Part shown: piece after piece, positions 41,983-50,601 of the stretch
How positions within the stretch are numbered: position 1 is the first letter of the stretch
Layout of the letters: every line of letters starts with the position of its first letter
NCBI RefSeq assembly: GCF_044962685.1
Contig: NZ_JBBKTX010000021.1
Coordinates: forward strand, 1 to 64,000
DNA length: 64,000 nt
From: Oceanobacter antarcticus
Lineage (GTDB): Bacteria; Pseudomonadota; Gammaproteobacteria; Pseudomonadales; Oceanobacteraceae
Direction of reading: 5' to 3'
Notes under the pieces: model-generated
The model's database searches: none
Seen by the model: only the letters and a program-made list of their open reading frames with translations
What the model was told of the DNA's origin: nothing
Translations under genes and position numbers: made by a program

Positions 41983-42765
41983 TTACAGGTTGGTACTGAC
42001 CAGGTCAATCTGATATTGGATTTTGCCTTTTTTGCGATCCACCAGTTTTACCAGCAGGTAATCCTTGTCTTTCGCCAGCCAGGCATAAATTTCCCTGCGG
42101 TCGTCGCGTAACTGCTTGATTTTGATCGTATCCAGTACGCCGATACGGGTTTTTAACGGTTCTTCGGCAACGATAACAAATTCATAGCTGCGTACTCGGT
42201 TTTTCTCGAATACCTGGTAGTTCAGCTCGTTTTGGCCATTGGCGAGGTCGAGGCTGATTTGCAGCATATAAGTCAGCTTGTCTTGCAGGTTATCTTGCCA
42301 TAAATCGTTAAATTCGCGCGCTTGCAAGGGGGCGCTGATCTGTTGCTGGGTCGCATCGAAGCGATAGTCCTGATCGTCTTCCTGTATCAGGCCCGAGCCT
42401 TTGTAATGGTAGCTTTGTGGCTGGATGATACCGTTGTGCAATGCAAAAACCGATTGCTCCTGGATGGACGCTGCTGATGCTTCAGCATCAAACGTCATTT
42501 GCCAGGATCCGTCTTCGCGTTGCTCCAGAGTGCGTTCTGCCGCAATGTTGAAGCTGAAAAATCCCCAGTCATAGCGGCTTGTGTACTTGGCCTTGAAAGG
42601 CTGCAGAGTATTTTGTGTTGCCTCTCCCTGTCTCTCCAGCGGGTCGTCGTTCGCCAGCTGTGACTTGGTATCACTCAGGGCAAAGGTTTGAGTGTCACCG
42701 TTACTGGCAAAAGCCAATAAGGGTGACAGTATCAGGGTGCAGGCCAGATATCTTATACGTCTCAC
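41983..42765 (-). CDS. DUF3108 periplasmic protein
   Basis: The 260-residue protein has a signal peptide (about 1-20, 'YLACTLILSPLLAFASNGDT'). The mature part has the DUF3108 pattern: 'FKAKYTSRYDWGFFSFNIAA' with repeated beta strands, 'YHYKGSGLIQEDDQDYRFD' and 'TRIGVLDTIKIKQLRDDRRE' near the end. The fold resembles lipid-binding beta structures, but no function is established. The start is GTG 42765, preceded by GAGGA. I recall the same gene after purN in Pseudomonas, so the linkage to purM-purN is conserved. Confidence 0.85.
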   Translation of the reverse strand: MRRIRYLACTLILSPLLAFASNGDTQTFALSDTKSQLANDDPLERQGEATQNTLQPFKAKYTSRYDWGFFSFNIAAERTLEQREDGSWQMTFDAEASAASIQEQSVFALHNGIIQPQSYHYKGSGLIQEDDQDYRFDATQQQISAPLQAREFNDLWQDNLQDKLTYMLQISLDLANGQNELNYQVFEKNRVRSYEFVIVAEEPLKTRIGVLDTIKIKQLRDDRREIYAWLAKDKDYLLVKLVDRKKGKIQYQIDLVSTNL

Positions 42766-42790
42766 AGATCATCCTCGCTGTGATGGTGAT

Positions 42791-43462
42791 TTATGGCTGA
42801 GCTGTCAGTCTGAGTCCGGATGGCGGAAGAAGTTTACTATCGAGTGTTACGCCTTGGTCGGTCATGGCCAGTCGTCCCTGGGTGCACCACTTGACGATGA
42901 TGGGATACAGGATGTGCTCCTGTATCTGCACCTTGTGTTGCAAGCTGGCAGCGGTTTCGCCAGTGTCTATGGTCACGACTGCCTGGGCAATCACCGGGCC
43001 ACCATCCAGCTCTTCGGTGACAAAATGTACCGATACTCCATGCTCGCTATCACCGGCATCGATGGCGCGTTGATGGGTGTTTAATCCCTGATACAAAGGC
43101 AACAGGGAGGGGTGGATATTGATCATGCGGCCGCGATAATGCCGTACAAAGTCCGATGTCAGGATACGCATAAAGCCAGCCAGTACAATCAGATCGGGGG
43201 CAAGGTCATCAATCGCCCGCATCAGATTGGCATCAAACTCTTCGCGACTGCTGAATTGCTGGTGATCAACCAATATGGCTGGGATCTCCCGGTCGCGGGC
43301 GTGTTGCATGCCCGCTGCATCTGGACGATTAGATACGACACCTGCGACCATGGCATCAATGTCGCCGCTTTGTACCGCATCAGCAATGGCCATCATGTTG
43401 CTACCCGTACCTGAAATCAGTATCACAATACGGGGTTGGTCAAGTGCCGAGTCTGTCATCAT
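42791..43462 (-). CDS. purN: Phosphoribosylglycinamide formyltransferase
   Basis: PurN uses 10-formyl-THF to formylate GAR in purine synthesis. The 223-residue protein shows 'IVILISGTGSNMMAIADAV', 'DLIVLAGFMRILTSDFV', and the active-site 'MINIHPSLLPLYQGLNTH' with Asn and His, plus the catalytic Asp in 'VTEELDGGPVIAQ'. Its ATG overlaps the purM stop by 4 bases (ATGA). Confidence 0.96.
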   Translation of the reverse strand: MMTDSALDQPRIVILISGTGSNMMAIADAVQSGDIDAMVAGVVSNRPDAAGMQHARDREIPAILVDHQQFSSREEFDANLMRAIDDLAPDLIVLAGFMRILTSDFVRHYRGRMINIHPSLLPLYQGLNTHQRAIDAGDSEHGVSVHFVTEELDGGPVIAQAVVTIDTGETAASLQHKVQIQEHILYPIIVKWCTQGRLAMTDQGVTLDSKLLPPSGLRLTAQP

Positions 43463-44511
43463 ACGGTGCGGTTACCGATGAATTCGACGGCGGCTTCGTC
43501 GCTGGTTTTTTCAACGATTTCACCAATGATCCAGGCCTGTTCGCCTTCGGCGTTCAGCAGGGCAATCGCCTGATCAGCCTTGTGTTCCGGCAGAGCGATG
43601 ATCATGCCCACACCACAATTGAAGGTGCGGAACATTTCTGCCGTTGCGACGTTGCCAGCCTGTTGCAGCCATTCGAACACAGCTGGCCAGCGCCAGCTGT
43701 TGGTGTTGATAACGGCCTTGCAATTATCGGGCAGAACGCGCGGAATATTCTCCTGAAAACCACCGCCGGTGATGTGCGACAGGGCATGCACTTCGGTGGC
43801 ATTAATCAGCTGTAATGCGGATTTGACGTAAATACGGGTGGGGGCCATCAGCGCCTCTGCCAGCGGTACACCGTCGAGGTCTTGCTGCAGGTCGGCGTTG
43901 GCTACTTCCAGGATCTTGCGAACCAGAGAATAGCCATTGGAATGAGGGCCGCTGGATGCCAGTGCAATGAGGGAATCACCGGCCTGGACTCTGGAGCCGT
44001 CAATGATGTCGGCTTTTTCAACGATACCAACACAAAAACCGGCTAGATCGTAGTCTTCGCCTTCATACATGCCTGGCATTTCAGCGGTTTCACCGCCAAC
44101 CAGCGCAGCACCAGCCTGTTCACAGCCTGCGCCAATACCGCTGACAACGGCTGCGGCAACATCAACATTCAGATGACCTGTGGCGTAATAGTCGAGGAAA
44201 AACAAAGGCTCAGCACCAGAGACCACCAGGTCGTTAACACACATGGCGACCAGATCGATACCAATAGTGTCGTGCTTGCCCAGATCCATAGCCAGACGCA
44301 GCTTGGTGCCCACGCCATCGGTACCCGATACCAGCACGGGTTGATGGTAACCTTGTGGCAGTTCGAACAGGGCACCAAAACCACCGAGGCCGGCCATTAC
44401 TTCCGGGCGGCGAGTGCGTTTGGCAACGTCCTTGATGCGTTCTACCAGTGCGTTTCCGGCATTGATGTCAACACCAGCGTCTTTATAGCTTAGGGATTTT
44501 GATTCGGTCAT
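43459..44511 (-). CDS. purM: Phosphoribosylformylglycinamidine cyclo-ligase
   Basis: PurM closes FGAM to AIR with ATP. The 350-residue protein has 'LSYKDAGVDINAGNALVERI', 'GTDGVGTKLRLAMDLGKHD', 'IGIDLVAMCVNDLVVSGAEP', 'GGETAEMPGMY' and 'ITGGGFQENIPRVLPDNC'. It leads the minus-strand purM-purN-DUF3108-dcd series. No PurR-type operator is visible upstream. A possible -10 box TAGAAT lies at 44551-44546. Confidence 0.97.
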   Translation of the reverse strand: MTESKSLSYKDAGVDINAGNALVERIKDVAKRTRRPEVMAGLGGFGALFELPQGYHQPVLVSGTDGVGTKLRLAMDLGKHDTIGIDLVAMCVNDLVVSGAEPLFFLDYYATGHLNVDVAAAVVSGIGAGCEQAGAALVGGETAEMPGMYEGEDYDLAGFCVGIVEKADIIDGSRVQAGDSLIALASSGPHSNGYSLVRKILEVANADLQQDLDGVPLAEALMAPTRIYVKSALQLINATEVHALSHITGGGFQENIPRVLPDNCKAVINTNSWRWPAVFEWLQQAGNVATAEMFRTFNCGVGMIIALPEHKADQAIALLNAEGEQAWIIGEIVEKTSDEAAVEFIGNRTV

Positions 44512-44829
44512 TCGGATTCACAGGGTGGCTGCAAAGAAGCGGGGTATTCTAGCGATTTGTGGCCTTCACTTCACCTGCCGCGACAAAGAAATAGCGCCGT
44601 ATGGCCGGTTAATTTAGGTTGAATCACAGGGAAAGCCAGGTTTGTAGTGATGGCAGCGCCAAGATCACCATTCCTGATACTGAGTTCTCTTGGGTGCTTG
44701 CGCTGTGCGTGGCACAATAGCCGCCGCCTGACGTATTGGCCCGGTGGCCGTGTCGGTCAACGGTTTTAGTCGTTGATGGATGGGGTCAGAACTTATGTTC
44801 GCGGTGGTGGTTGTACGCCGTAAACCAGA
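44512..44829. other. Divergent promoter region purM / DUF2066 gene
   Basis: These 318 bases serve two divergent genes. Toward the DUF2066 gene, TTGGGT (44690-44695) and CACAAT (44713-44718) are 17 bases apart. Toward purM, TAGAAT at 44551-44546 is a candidate -10. No gene is seen. Confidence 0.45.
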
Positions 44830-45876
44830 ATGACAAAGGAATTTTCACGCGTGCGCTCAGTCTTTCTGCGATTGATGTATTGTCTGTTGTTTACGACTCC
44901 CGTTGTTTCGGCGGGTGTGGTAACTGACTTGTATCAGGCTTCAATAGAGGTGTCTGATCGAACGCCAGCGACGCGACAGGCGGCGGTGCCAGCAGCATTG
45001 CTGCAAGTGCTCACCAAGGTTTCAGGGCGGCCAACAGCAGAGCTGAGTGGTCTGGCGGGCAAGTCGGCAAGCCAGTATCTGGCAAGTTTTCGTTATATAT
45101 CACGGCCAAATGACGGTGTATTGATTCTGCAGGCCATGTTTGCTGCCGGGCAGGTGAATGATTTACTGGCCCGTCATGGCTTGCCGGTCTGGGGCAGTAA
45201 TCGCCCGGATGTCACCTTCTGGTTAGGTGTTTCCCGCAGTGGCCGTCGTGCAGTGATTGGTGCGGATGACGACGGTGTTGATCAGTATGAAGCGTTGCGC
45301 CAAACGTTTGTGCAGCATGGCATTCCGTCGGTCTGGCCGATGCTGGATCTTGAGGATCGACTGGCATTACCAGCCGAACGCCTGTTCGGTCTGTTTCGGG
45401 ATGATATTCGTGCGGCCTCTGTGCGCTACGACACGGATACCGTGGTAGCTGCCCGGATTATGCCATTTGCTGACGGCTGGCGTGCCGATGGCTATCTTGA
45501 GTACCGCCATGACAGTCTGCCTCTGGATGTTCAGGGAACCTCCGAGCAGGCTGTTGTGACGGCACTGGCAGAAGCGGTTGGTGGATATTTTTCTGGCCGC
45601 TATGGCGTGGTCACCTCGACCACGAGTATGTCATCGGAACAGCAAGCACTGACGATTCAGCATGTCACTCGCTATGACGACTACCAGTCAGTGCTGCGTC
45701 TGTTAGCCTCGGTTTCCGGGGTTGAACATGTCGATGTACTGGCGGTGCGTGGTGACAGTCTGGATCTGGGGCTGACGCTGAATGCCAGTTGGCCGCAAGT
45801 ACTGACCAATATCCGTTTTGACGGACGAATCGGTGACAGCGATCTACCAGATACGCTGCGTTGGAAGGGGCGTTAA
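44830..45876 (+). CDS. DUF2066 exported protein
   Basis: The 348-residue protein starts with a signal peptide ('FLRLMYCLLFTTPVVSAG', about 12-29). The mature protein shows the DUF2066 opening 'DLYQASIEVSDRTPATRQAA' followed by 'ALLQVLTKVSGR', and alternating strands further on. The family is nearly always upstream of hda in Pseudomonas-like genomes, but I know of no assigned function. The stop TAA shares a base with the hda ATG. Its periplasmic location contrasts with its cytoplasmic, replication-linked neighbour. Confidence 0.85.
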   Translation: MTKEFSRVRSVFLRLMYCLLFTTPVVSAGVVTDLYQASIEVSDRTPATRQAAVPAALLQVLTKVSGRPTAELSGLAGKSASQYLASFRYISRPNDGVLILQAMFAAGQVNDLLARHGLPVWGSNRPDVTFWLGVSRSGRRAVIGADDDGVDQYEALRQTFVQHGIPSVWPMLDLEDRLALPAERLFGLFRDDIRAASVRYDTDTVVAARIMPFADGWRADGYLEYRHDSLPLDVQGTSEQAVVTALAEAVGGYFSGRYGVVTSTTSMSSEQQALTIQHVTRYDDYQSVLRLLASVSGVEHVDVLAVRGDSLDLGLTLNASWPQVLTNIRFDGRIGDSDLPDTLRWKGR

Positions 45877-46577
45877 TGGTCACTCCGCATCCTCAGCTGA
45901 CCTTGTCTGTCTATGTGCGGGATGATGCACGCATTGCCAATTTCTACGCTGGTCCGAATGAAGAAGTGATTCAGGCGGTACAGCGTCAGTGGACATTGTC
46001 AGGCGATCCGTTTCTGTTCATCTGGGGTGATGCCGGTTGCGGCCTCAGCCACTTGTTGCAGGCGGCTTGCCATTACGCCGACGGCCTCGGTCACCACAGC
46101 GTATACCTGCCCTTAAAAGAACTGGTTAACTACAGTCCGGACGTGTTGGAATCGCTGGAACAGCTGCCGCTGGTGGTGCTGGACGATATCGATGCGGTGC
46201 TCGGTAATGACGACTGGGAGCTGGCGCTGTTTCATCTGTTTAATCGGGTGCGGGAAAATGACGGTCATTTACTGATTTCTGCCCGTTGCCCGCCACAGCA
46301 GCTGGCAGTGGCATTGCCGGATCTTGGCTCGCGTTTGTGCTGGGGGGTGGTGTATCACCTGGAATCGCTGCAGCCGGAAGAACGTGCTTTGGCGCTGGTG
46401 CTGCGGGCACGTCAGCGGGGTATTCTACTGGCAGAAGATGTTGCGCGTTTTATCGTCTCGCGGGGACCTGAGCCAATGGCAGGGTTGGCGGAGATACTGG
46501 ATCACCTTGATCACGCCTCACTGACCCATCAGCGCAAGCTGACCATCCCTTTTGTCAAAGAAGAGATGGACTGGTAA
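45876..46577 (+). CDS. hda: DnaA regulatory inactivator Hda
   Basis: Hda binds the sliding clamp and stimulates DnaA-ATP hydrolysis after initiation. The 233-residue AAA+ protein has an N-terminal clamp-binding motif QLTLSV (residues about 6-11), a P-loop 'IWGDAGCGLSHLLQAACHY' in which the usual GKT is GLS, 'LVVLDDIDAVLGNDDWELA' (Walker B) and 'RLCWGVVYHLESLQPEER'. The relaxed P-loop is common in Hda of this group. ATG 45876 has GGAAGGGG upstream; the first five codons of the longer frame are not needed. Confidence 0.93.
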   Translation: MVTPHPQLTLSVYVRDDARIANFYAGPNEEVIQAVQRQWTLSGDPFLFIWGDAGCGLSHLLQAACHYADGLGHHSVYLPLKELVNYSPDVLESLEQLPLVVLDDIDAVLGNDDWELALFHLFNRVRENDGHLLISARCPPQQLAVALPDLGSRLCWGVVYHLESLQPEERALALVLRARQRGILLAEDVARFIVSRGPEPMAGLAEILDHLDHASLTHQRKLTIPFVKEEMDW

Positions 46578-46614
46578 TCCTGTATCAGTAATGCAGAATT
46601 ACCCTGGATTTATC

Positions 46615-46641
46615 CAGTTCCCACGCCATGCGTGGGAACGA
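46615..46641. repeat. REP-like palindrome between hda and aspC
   Basis: GTTCCCACGC (46617-46626) pairs perfectly with GCGTGGGAAC (46630-46639) with a 3-base loop. It lies between two convergent genes, a place where REP elements often end transcripts. Confidence 0.7.
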
Positions 46642-46672
46642 GAAAATCTGGAAAGAAGGATGCGGGGCTGGA

Positions 46673-47857
46673 TCAGCTGCTCAGCGCCTTGTCCAGACGT
46701 GCAATAGCATCTTTCAAGGTTTCCAGGCTGGTTGCGAACGACAGACGCATAAAACCCGGAGAGCCAAACGCTGAACCAGGCACCATGGCAACACCCGCCT
46801 CAATCAGCATTTTTTCTGCGAACTCGATGTCATCGCTGATACCCATGGTCGCCATCGCTTCCAGGAAGCTCGGGAAAGCGTAAAATGCGCCGTCCCCTTC
46901 GATGCATTCAACCCCTGGCAGTGCGTTAAGTGCAGCAACCAGATAATCATGGCGCTCCCTGAAGGCGGCAACCATGGGTTTGACACATTCATTGCCGCCA
47001 TTCAAGGCGGCTTCGGCGGCGACCTGGGAAATGGATGTCGGGTTGGATGTGCTTTGTGACTGGATCTTTTTCATCGCACCAATCAGCTTGGCCGGGCCTG
47101 CGGCATAACCGATACGCCAGCCGGTCATACTGAAGGCCTTGGAGACACCATTTAATACGATGGTGCGCTCATACAGTTCAGGGCAGGCGTTAACAATATT
47201 GTGGAAGCCAAAATCGGCCCACAGGATCAGCTCGTACATGTCGTCGGTAGCGATCAGCACGTCAGGGTACTTGTTTAATACAGCACCAAGCACTTTCAGC
47301 TCATCCAGGCTGTATGCCTTGCCGGAAGGGTTGGATGGGCTGTTCAAGACCACCAGGCGTGTTTTGGGTGTAATGGCAGCATCCAGTTGTTCCGCCGTCA
47401 TTTTGAACTGGTTGTCCATGGTTGTTTCAACGATCACCGGAGTGCCTTCCGCGATCTTGACCATATCGGGGTAAGACACCCAGTAAGGTGCCGGAATAAC
47501 CACTTCGTCACCCGGATTCAGCAATGCCAGGCTCAGATTGAAAAAGCTCTGCTTGCCGCCACAAGACACCAGAATCTGGTTTGCCTCATACTCCAGGTTG
47601 TTGTCATTTTTAAACTTGCTGATAATGGCCTGCTTGAGACTGGGCGTTCCATCCACGGCGGTGTATTTGGTGAAGCCAGCGTTGATGGCATTGATGGCCG
47701 CTTTCTTGATGTGCTCAGGAGTGTCGAAATCCGGTTCGCCGGCACCAAGGCCGATAATGTCCTTACCTTCCGCACGCAAAACCGCAGCACGATTGGTGAC
47801 TGCCAGCGTAGGAGAGGGCTTGATCTGTTGAACGCGATCAGACAGTTGCAGATCCAA
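46673..47857 (-). CDS. Class I (subgroup Ib) aspartate-type aminotransferase
   Basis: The 394-residue PLP enzyme shows 'LSDRVQQIKPSPTLAVTNRA', 'IIGLGAGEPDFDTPEHIKKA', 'VVIPAPYWVSYPDMVKI', 'LVVLNSPSNPSGKAYS', the PLP lysine in 'LNGVSKAFSMTGWRIGY' and 'GFMRLSFATSLETLKDAI'. Subgroup Ib enzymes transaminate aspartate and often aromatic amino acids or prephenate. The start is TTG 47857 with GAGGA upstream, giving the family N-terminus M(D)LQLSDRV; the ORF extension to 47914 covers the promoter. It is divergent from uvrB, an arrangement I recall from Pseudomonas. Confidence 0.92.
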   Translation of the reverse strand: MDLQLSDRVQQIKPSPTLAVTNRAAVLRAEGKDIIGLGAGEPDFDTPEHIKKAAINAINAGFTKYTAVDGTPSLKQAIISKFKNDNNLEYEANQILVSCGGKQSFFNLSLALLNPGDEVVIPAPYWVSYPDMVKIAEGTPVIVETTMDNQFKMTAEQLDAAITPKTRLVVLNSPSNPSGKAYSLDELKVLGAVLNKYPDVLIATDDMYELILWADFGFHNIVNACPELYERTIVLNGVSKAFSMTGWRIGYAAGPAKLIGAMKKIQSQSTSNPTSISQVAAEAALNGGNECVKPMVAAFRERHDYLVAALNALPGVECIEGDGAFYAFPSFLEAMATMGISDDIEFAEKMLIEAGVAMVPGSAFGSPGFMRLSFATSLETLKDAIARLDKALSS

Positions 47858-47985
47858 AATGTGTATCCTCAAAACAGGCGTTATATAAAAGTGATAACCG
47901 GAACAGTGTTGCAAAATAATGAATTGCCCGGAATTAACGTCAAACCGCGAAATGTTACTAAATCTACCGACATACTGGAATCCCT

Positions 47986-50016
47986 ATGAGCAAGACGTTT
48001 GAGCTCAAATCCAAATATTCACCTGCCGGGGATCAACCCGAAGCGATTCGGCAACTGGTTGCCGGTGTCGACGCCGGATTGCTCAAGCAAACGTTGCTCG
48101 GCGTGACGGGTTCCGGCAAGACCTACACCATGGCCAATGTGATTGCCCAATGTCAGCGCCCCACCATTATTATGGCCCACAACAAGACCCTGGCGGCGCA
48201 ACTGTATGGCGAATTCAAAGACTTTTTCCCCGACAACGCGGTGGAGTATTTCGTCTCATACTATGACTACTATCAGCCAGAAGCCTATGTGCCCTCATCG
48301 GATACTTTTATTGACAAGGACGCCTCGGTTAACGAACACATTGAGCAGATGCGGCTGTCGGCCACCAAGGCACTGATGGAACGCCGCGATGCGATTATTG
48401 TTGCCACAGTGTCCGCAATTTACGGCCTTGGCGACCCGGATTCCTACCTCAAAATGATGCTACACCTGGTGCGTGGTGATCATATTGACCAGCGTACCAT
48501 TCTGCGCCGTTTGGCCGAACTGCAATACACCCGCAACGACATGGACTTCCATCGCGGCACCTACCGAGTGCGCGGTGAAGTGATAGACGTCTTCCCGGCG
48601 GAAAGTGACGATGAAGCCGTGCGTATCGAGCTGTTTGATGACGAAGTAGAACAGCTCAGCACCTTCGACCCTCTGACCGGTGTGGTGCATAACCGTCTGG
48701 CGCGTGTCACCATCTACCCCAAAACCCACTATGTCACGCCACGGCAGCGCATCATTGATGCCATCGACGGAATCAAGGTTGAACTGGATGAACGGCTCGA
48801 ATACTACCGCAACGAAAACCTGTTGGTAGAAGCCCAGCGACTGGAGCAGCGTACCCGCTACGATATCGAAATGATGCAGGAACTGGGCTATTGCTCCGGC
48901 ATCGAAAACTACTCCCGTTACCTCTCGGGTCGGGAACAAGGTGCTCCGCCGCCAACGCTGTTTGACTACATCCCCAAAGATGCGCTGATATTTGTTGATG
49001 AAAGCCACGTCACCATTCCTCAAATCGGCGGTATGTATCGGGGTGACCGCTCGCGTAAGGAAACCCTGGTGCAGTTTGGTTTCCGGCTGCCATCGGCACT
49101 CGACAACCGGCCGATGCAATTCGAAGAATGGGAAGCCATTGTGCCGCAATGCATCTTTGTCTCCGCCACGCCAGGCAACTACGAAAAAGAACACCAGGAC
49201 GCCGTTGTCGAACAGGTGGTACGGCCCACCGGACTGGTTGACCCGATCATAGAAATACGGCCAGCCACCGGTCAGGTGGACGATGTATTGCATGAACTGC
49301 GCCTGCGAGTGGACAAGGGCGAACGGATACTGATAACCGTACTCACCAAACGCATGGCCGAAGACCTGACTGACTTCCTGTTTGAACAAGGTGTCCGCGT
49401 CCGCTATCTGCACTCCGACATCGACACCGTCGAACGGGTAGAAATCATCCGCGACCTGCGGCTGGGCGAATTTGACGTGCTGGTAGGTATCAACCTGCTG
49501 CGGGAAGGGCTGGATATACCGGAAGTATCGCTGGTGGCCATCTTTGACGCCGACAAGGAAGGCTTCCTGCGTTCCGAACGCTCGTTGATCCAGACCATCG
49601 GTCGGGCCGCACGTAACCTCAACGGCCGGGCGATACTCTACGCCGACCGGGTGACCGACTCCATGCGCAAAGCCATGGAAGAAACCGACCGCCGCCGGGA
49701 AAAACAAGTCGCATACAACGAAGAACACGGCATCACCCCCAAAGGTGTATTCAAATCGGTTGAAGACATCCTCGAAGCGACGCCGGCACCGGGCAAAAAA
49801 AGCCGTCACAACAGCCGCAATCGCAAGGTCGCAGAAGACAAGGCAGGCTACGGACAAGACGACTGGAGCCGACTCTCTGCCACTCAACTGGTGAAAAAAG
49901 TCGCAGAAGTGGAAGACAGCATGTTCAAAGCCGCTCGTGACCTGAATTTTGAAACCGCCGCCAAACTTCGCGACCAGCTCCACGAAATGAAAGCGCAGAT
50001 GATAGCCAACAGCTGA
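47986..50016 (+). CDS. uvrB: UvrABC system protein B
   Basis: UvrB verifies damage and recruits UvrC in nucleotide excision repair. The 676-residue protein has Walker A GVTGSGKT (39-46), the beta-hairpin region 'YYDYYQPEAYVPSSDTFI', 'DESHVTIPQIGGMYRGDRSR', helicase motifs V and VI ('GINLLREGLDIPEVSLVAI', 'QTIGRAARNLNGRAILYAD') and the C-terminal UVR domain that contacts UvrC ('FKAARDLNFETAAKLRDQL'). No LexA box of the usual CTG-N10-CAG form is visible in the 128 bases upstream, so SOS control is not evident. Confidence 0.97.
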   Translation: MSKTFELKSKYSPAGDQPEAIRQLVAGVDAGLLKQTLLGVTGSGKTYTMANVIAQCQRPTIIMAHNKTLAAQLYGEFKDFFPDNAVEYFVSYYDYYQPEAYVPSSDTFIDKDASVNEHIEQMRLSATKALMERRDAIIVATVSAIYGLGDPDSYLKMMLHLVRGDHIDQRTILRRLAELQYTRNDMDFHRGTYRVRGEVIDVFPAESDDEAVRIELFDDEVEQLSTFDPLTGVVHNRLARVTIYPKTHYVTPRQRIIDAIDGIKVELDERLEYYRNENLLVEAQRLEQRTRYDIEMMQELGYCSGIENYSRYLSGREQGAPPPTLFDYIPKDALIFVDESHVTIPQIGGMYRGDRSRKETLVQFGFRLPSALDNRPMQFEEWEAIVPQCIFVSATPGNYEKEHQDAVVEQVVRPTGLVDPIIEIRPATGQVDDVLHELRLRVDKGERILITVLTKRMAEDLTDFLFEQGVRVRYLHSDIDTVERVEIIRDLRLGEFDVLVGINLLREGLDIPEVSLVAIFDADKEGFLRSERSLIQTIGRAARNLNGRAILYADRVTDSMRKAMEETDRRREKQVAYNEEHGITPKGVFKSVEDILEATPAPGKKSRHNSRNRKVAEDKAGYGQDDWSRLSATQLVKKVAEVEDSMFKAARDLNFETAAKLRDQLHEMKAQMIANS

Positions 50017-50104
50017 CGCCCATTTACTGGCTAACTAGCAGGTGATAGAGGGTCAGTGGTTTTATCAGAATCATCAACCTTCTACGAAAAAGCACGATGA
50101 GGGG

Positions 50105-50133
50105 TTGCGTAGTGGGAAAACCAGAAGTAATAT
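50105..50133 (+). promoter_or_regulatory. Likely promoter of tRNA-Val
   Basis: TTGCGT (50105-50110) and TAATAT (50128-50133) are 17 bases apart and 12 bases before the tRNA. Confidence 0.55.
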
Positions 50134-50145
50134 ACGCGCCTCTTT

Positions 50146-50222
<77 letters not shown>

Positions 50223-50240
50223 AGAATTCCTATACAAATC

Positions 50241-50263
50241 AGTCGCTTACGAGCGGCTTTTTT
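50241..50263 (+). terminator. Terminator after tRNA-Val
   Basis: AGTCGCT (50241-50247), a TACG tetraloop and AGCGGCT (with one G-T pair) are followed by TTTTT. Confidence 0.75.
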
Positions 50264-50360
50264 GTGTCTGTCAGGCTGGTTTCGACGTGTTGGCAATACA
50301 CCCCTGTGTGTCAATCCAAGCCTGAGTCAGTGGATTTTGAGATAATCGGCAGCCAAGAAG

Positions 50361-50558
50361 TTAATGACTGCATCCCGGCAACTCAATCAAAGGCAATGCG
50401 AACTTTTATCGCGCACTGTACTGGAATCGACATTTGGCCGGAAATGTTTTTGCTCGCTTGAAGCAGTCCCTGGCTGTAGCCATTCGGTGCGATAAGCTGC
50501 GGAGGAATTATGACTGTGTGGTTGCTCTGGCCTGTGCTGTTCTTTGATTATCCATGTG
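50361..50558 (+). pseudogene. IS5-type transposase C-terminal remnant
   Basis: The DNA encodes 'NDCIPATQSKAM' in one frame and then, after a frameshift, 'LYWNRHLAGNVFARLKQSL' and 'RCDKLRRNYDCVVALACAVL'. This is the order of the conserved end of IS5-family transposases (CIPxxxNRK ... ALYRxRHxIENxFxRLK ... TRYDKxARN). A premature TGA replaces what would be a Trp codon. No terminal repeats remain. It marks old insertion next to tRNA-Val. Confidence 0.6.
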
Positions 50559-50601
50559 AAACGGCAACAGACCTTGGGGATTGAGCGTCAATCATTATGT
50601 T

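Noticed and set aside
47858..47985. Possible LexA box controlling uvrB
   Set aside because: I looked for CTG-N10-CAG in the divergent aspC/uvrB gap and found no acceptable match.
48460..49983. 507-codon minus-strand frame
   Set aside because: It is the antisense shadow of uvrB; the sense strand carries all UvrB motifs.
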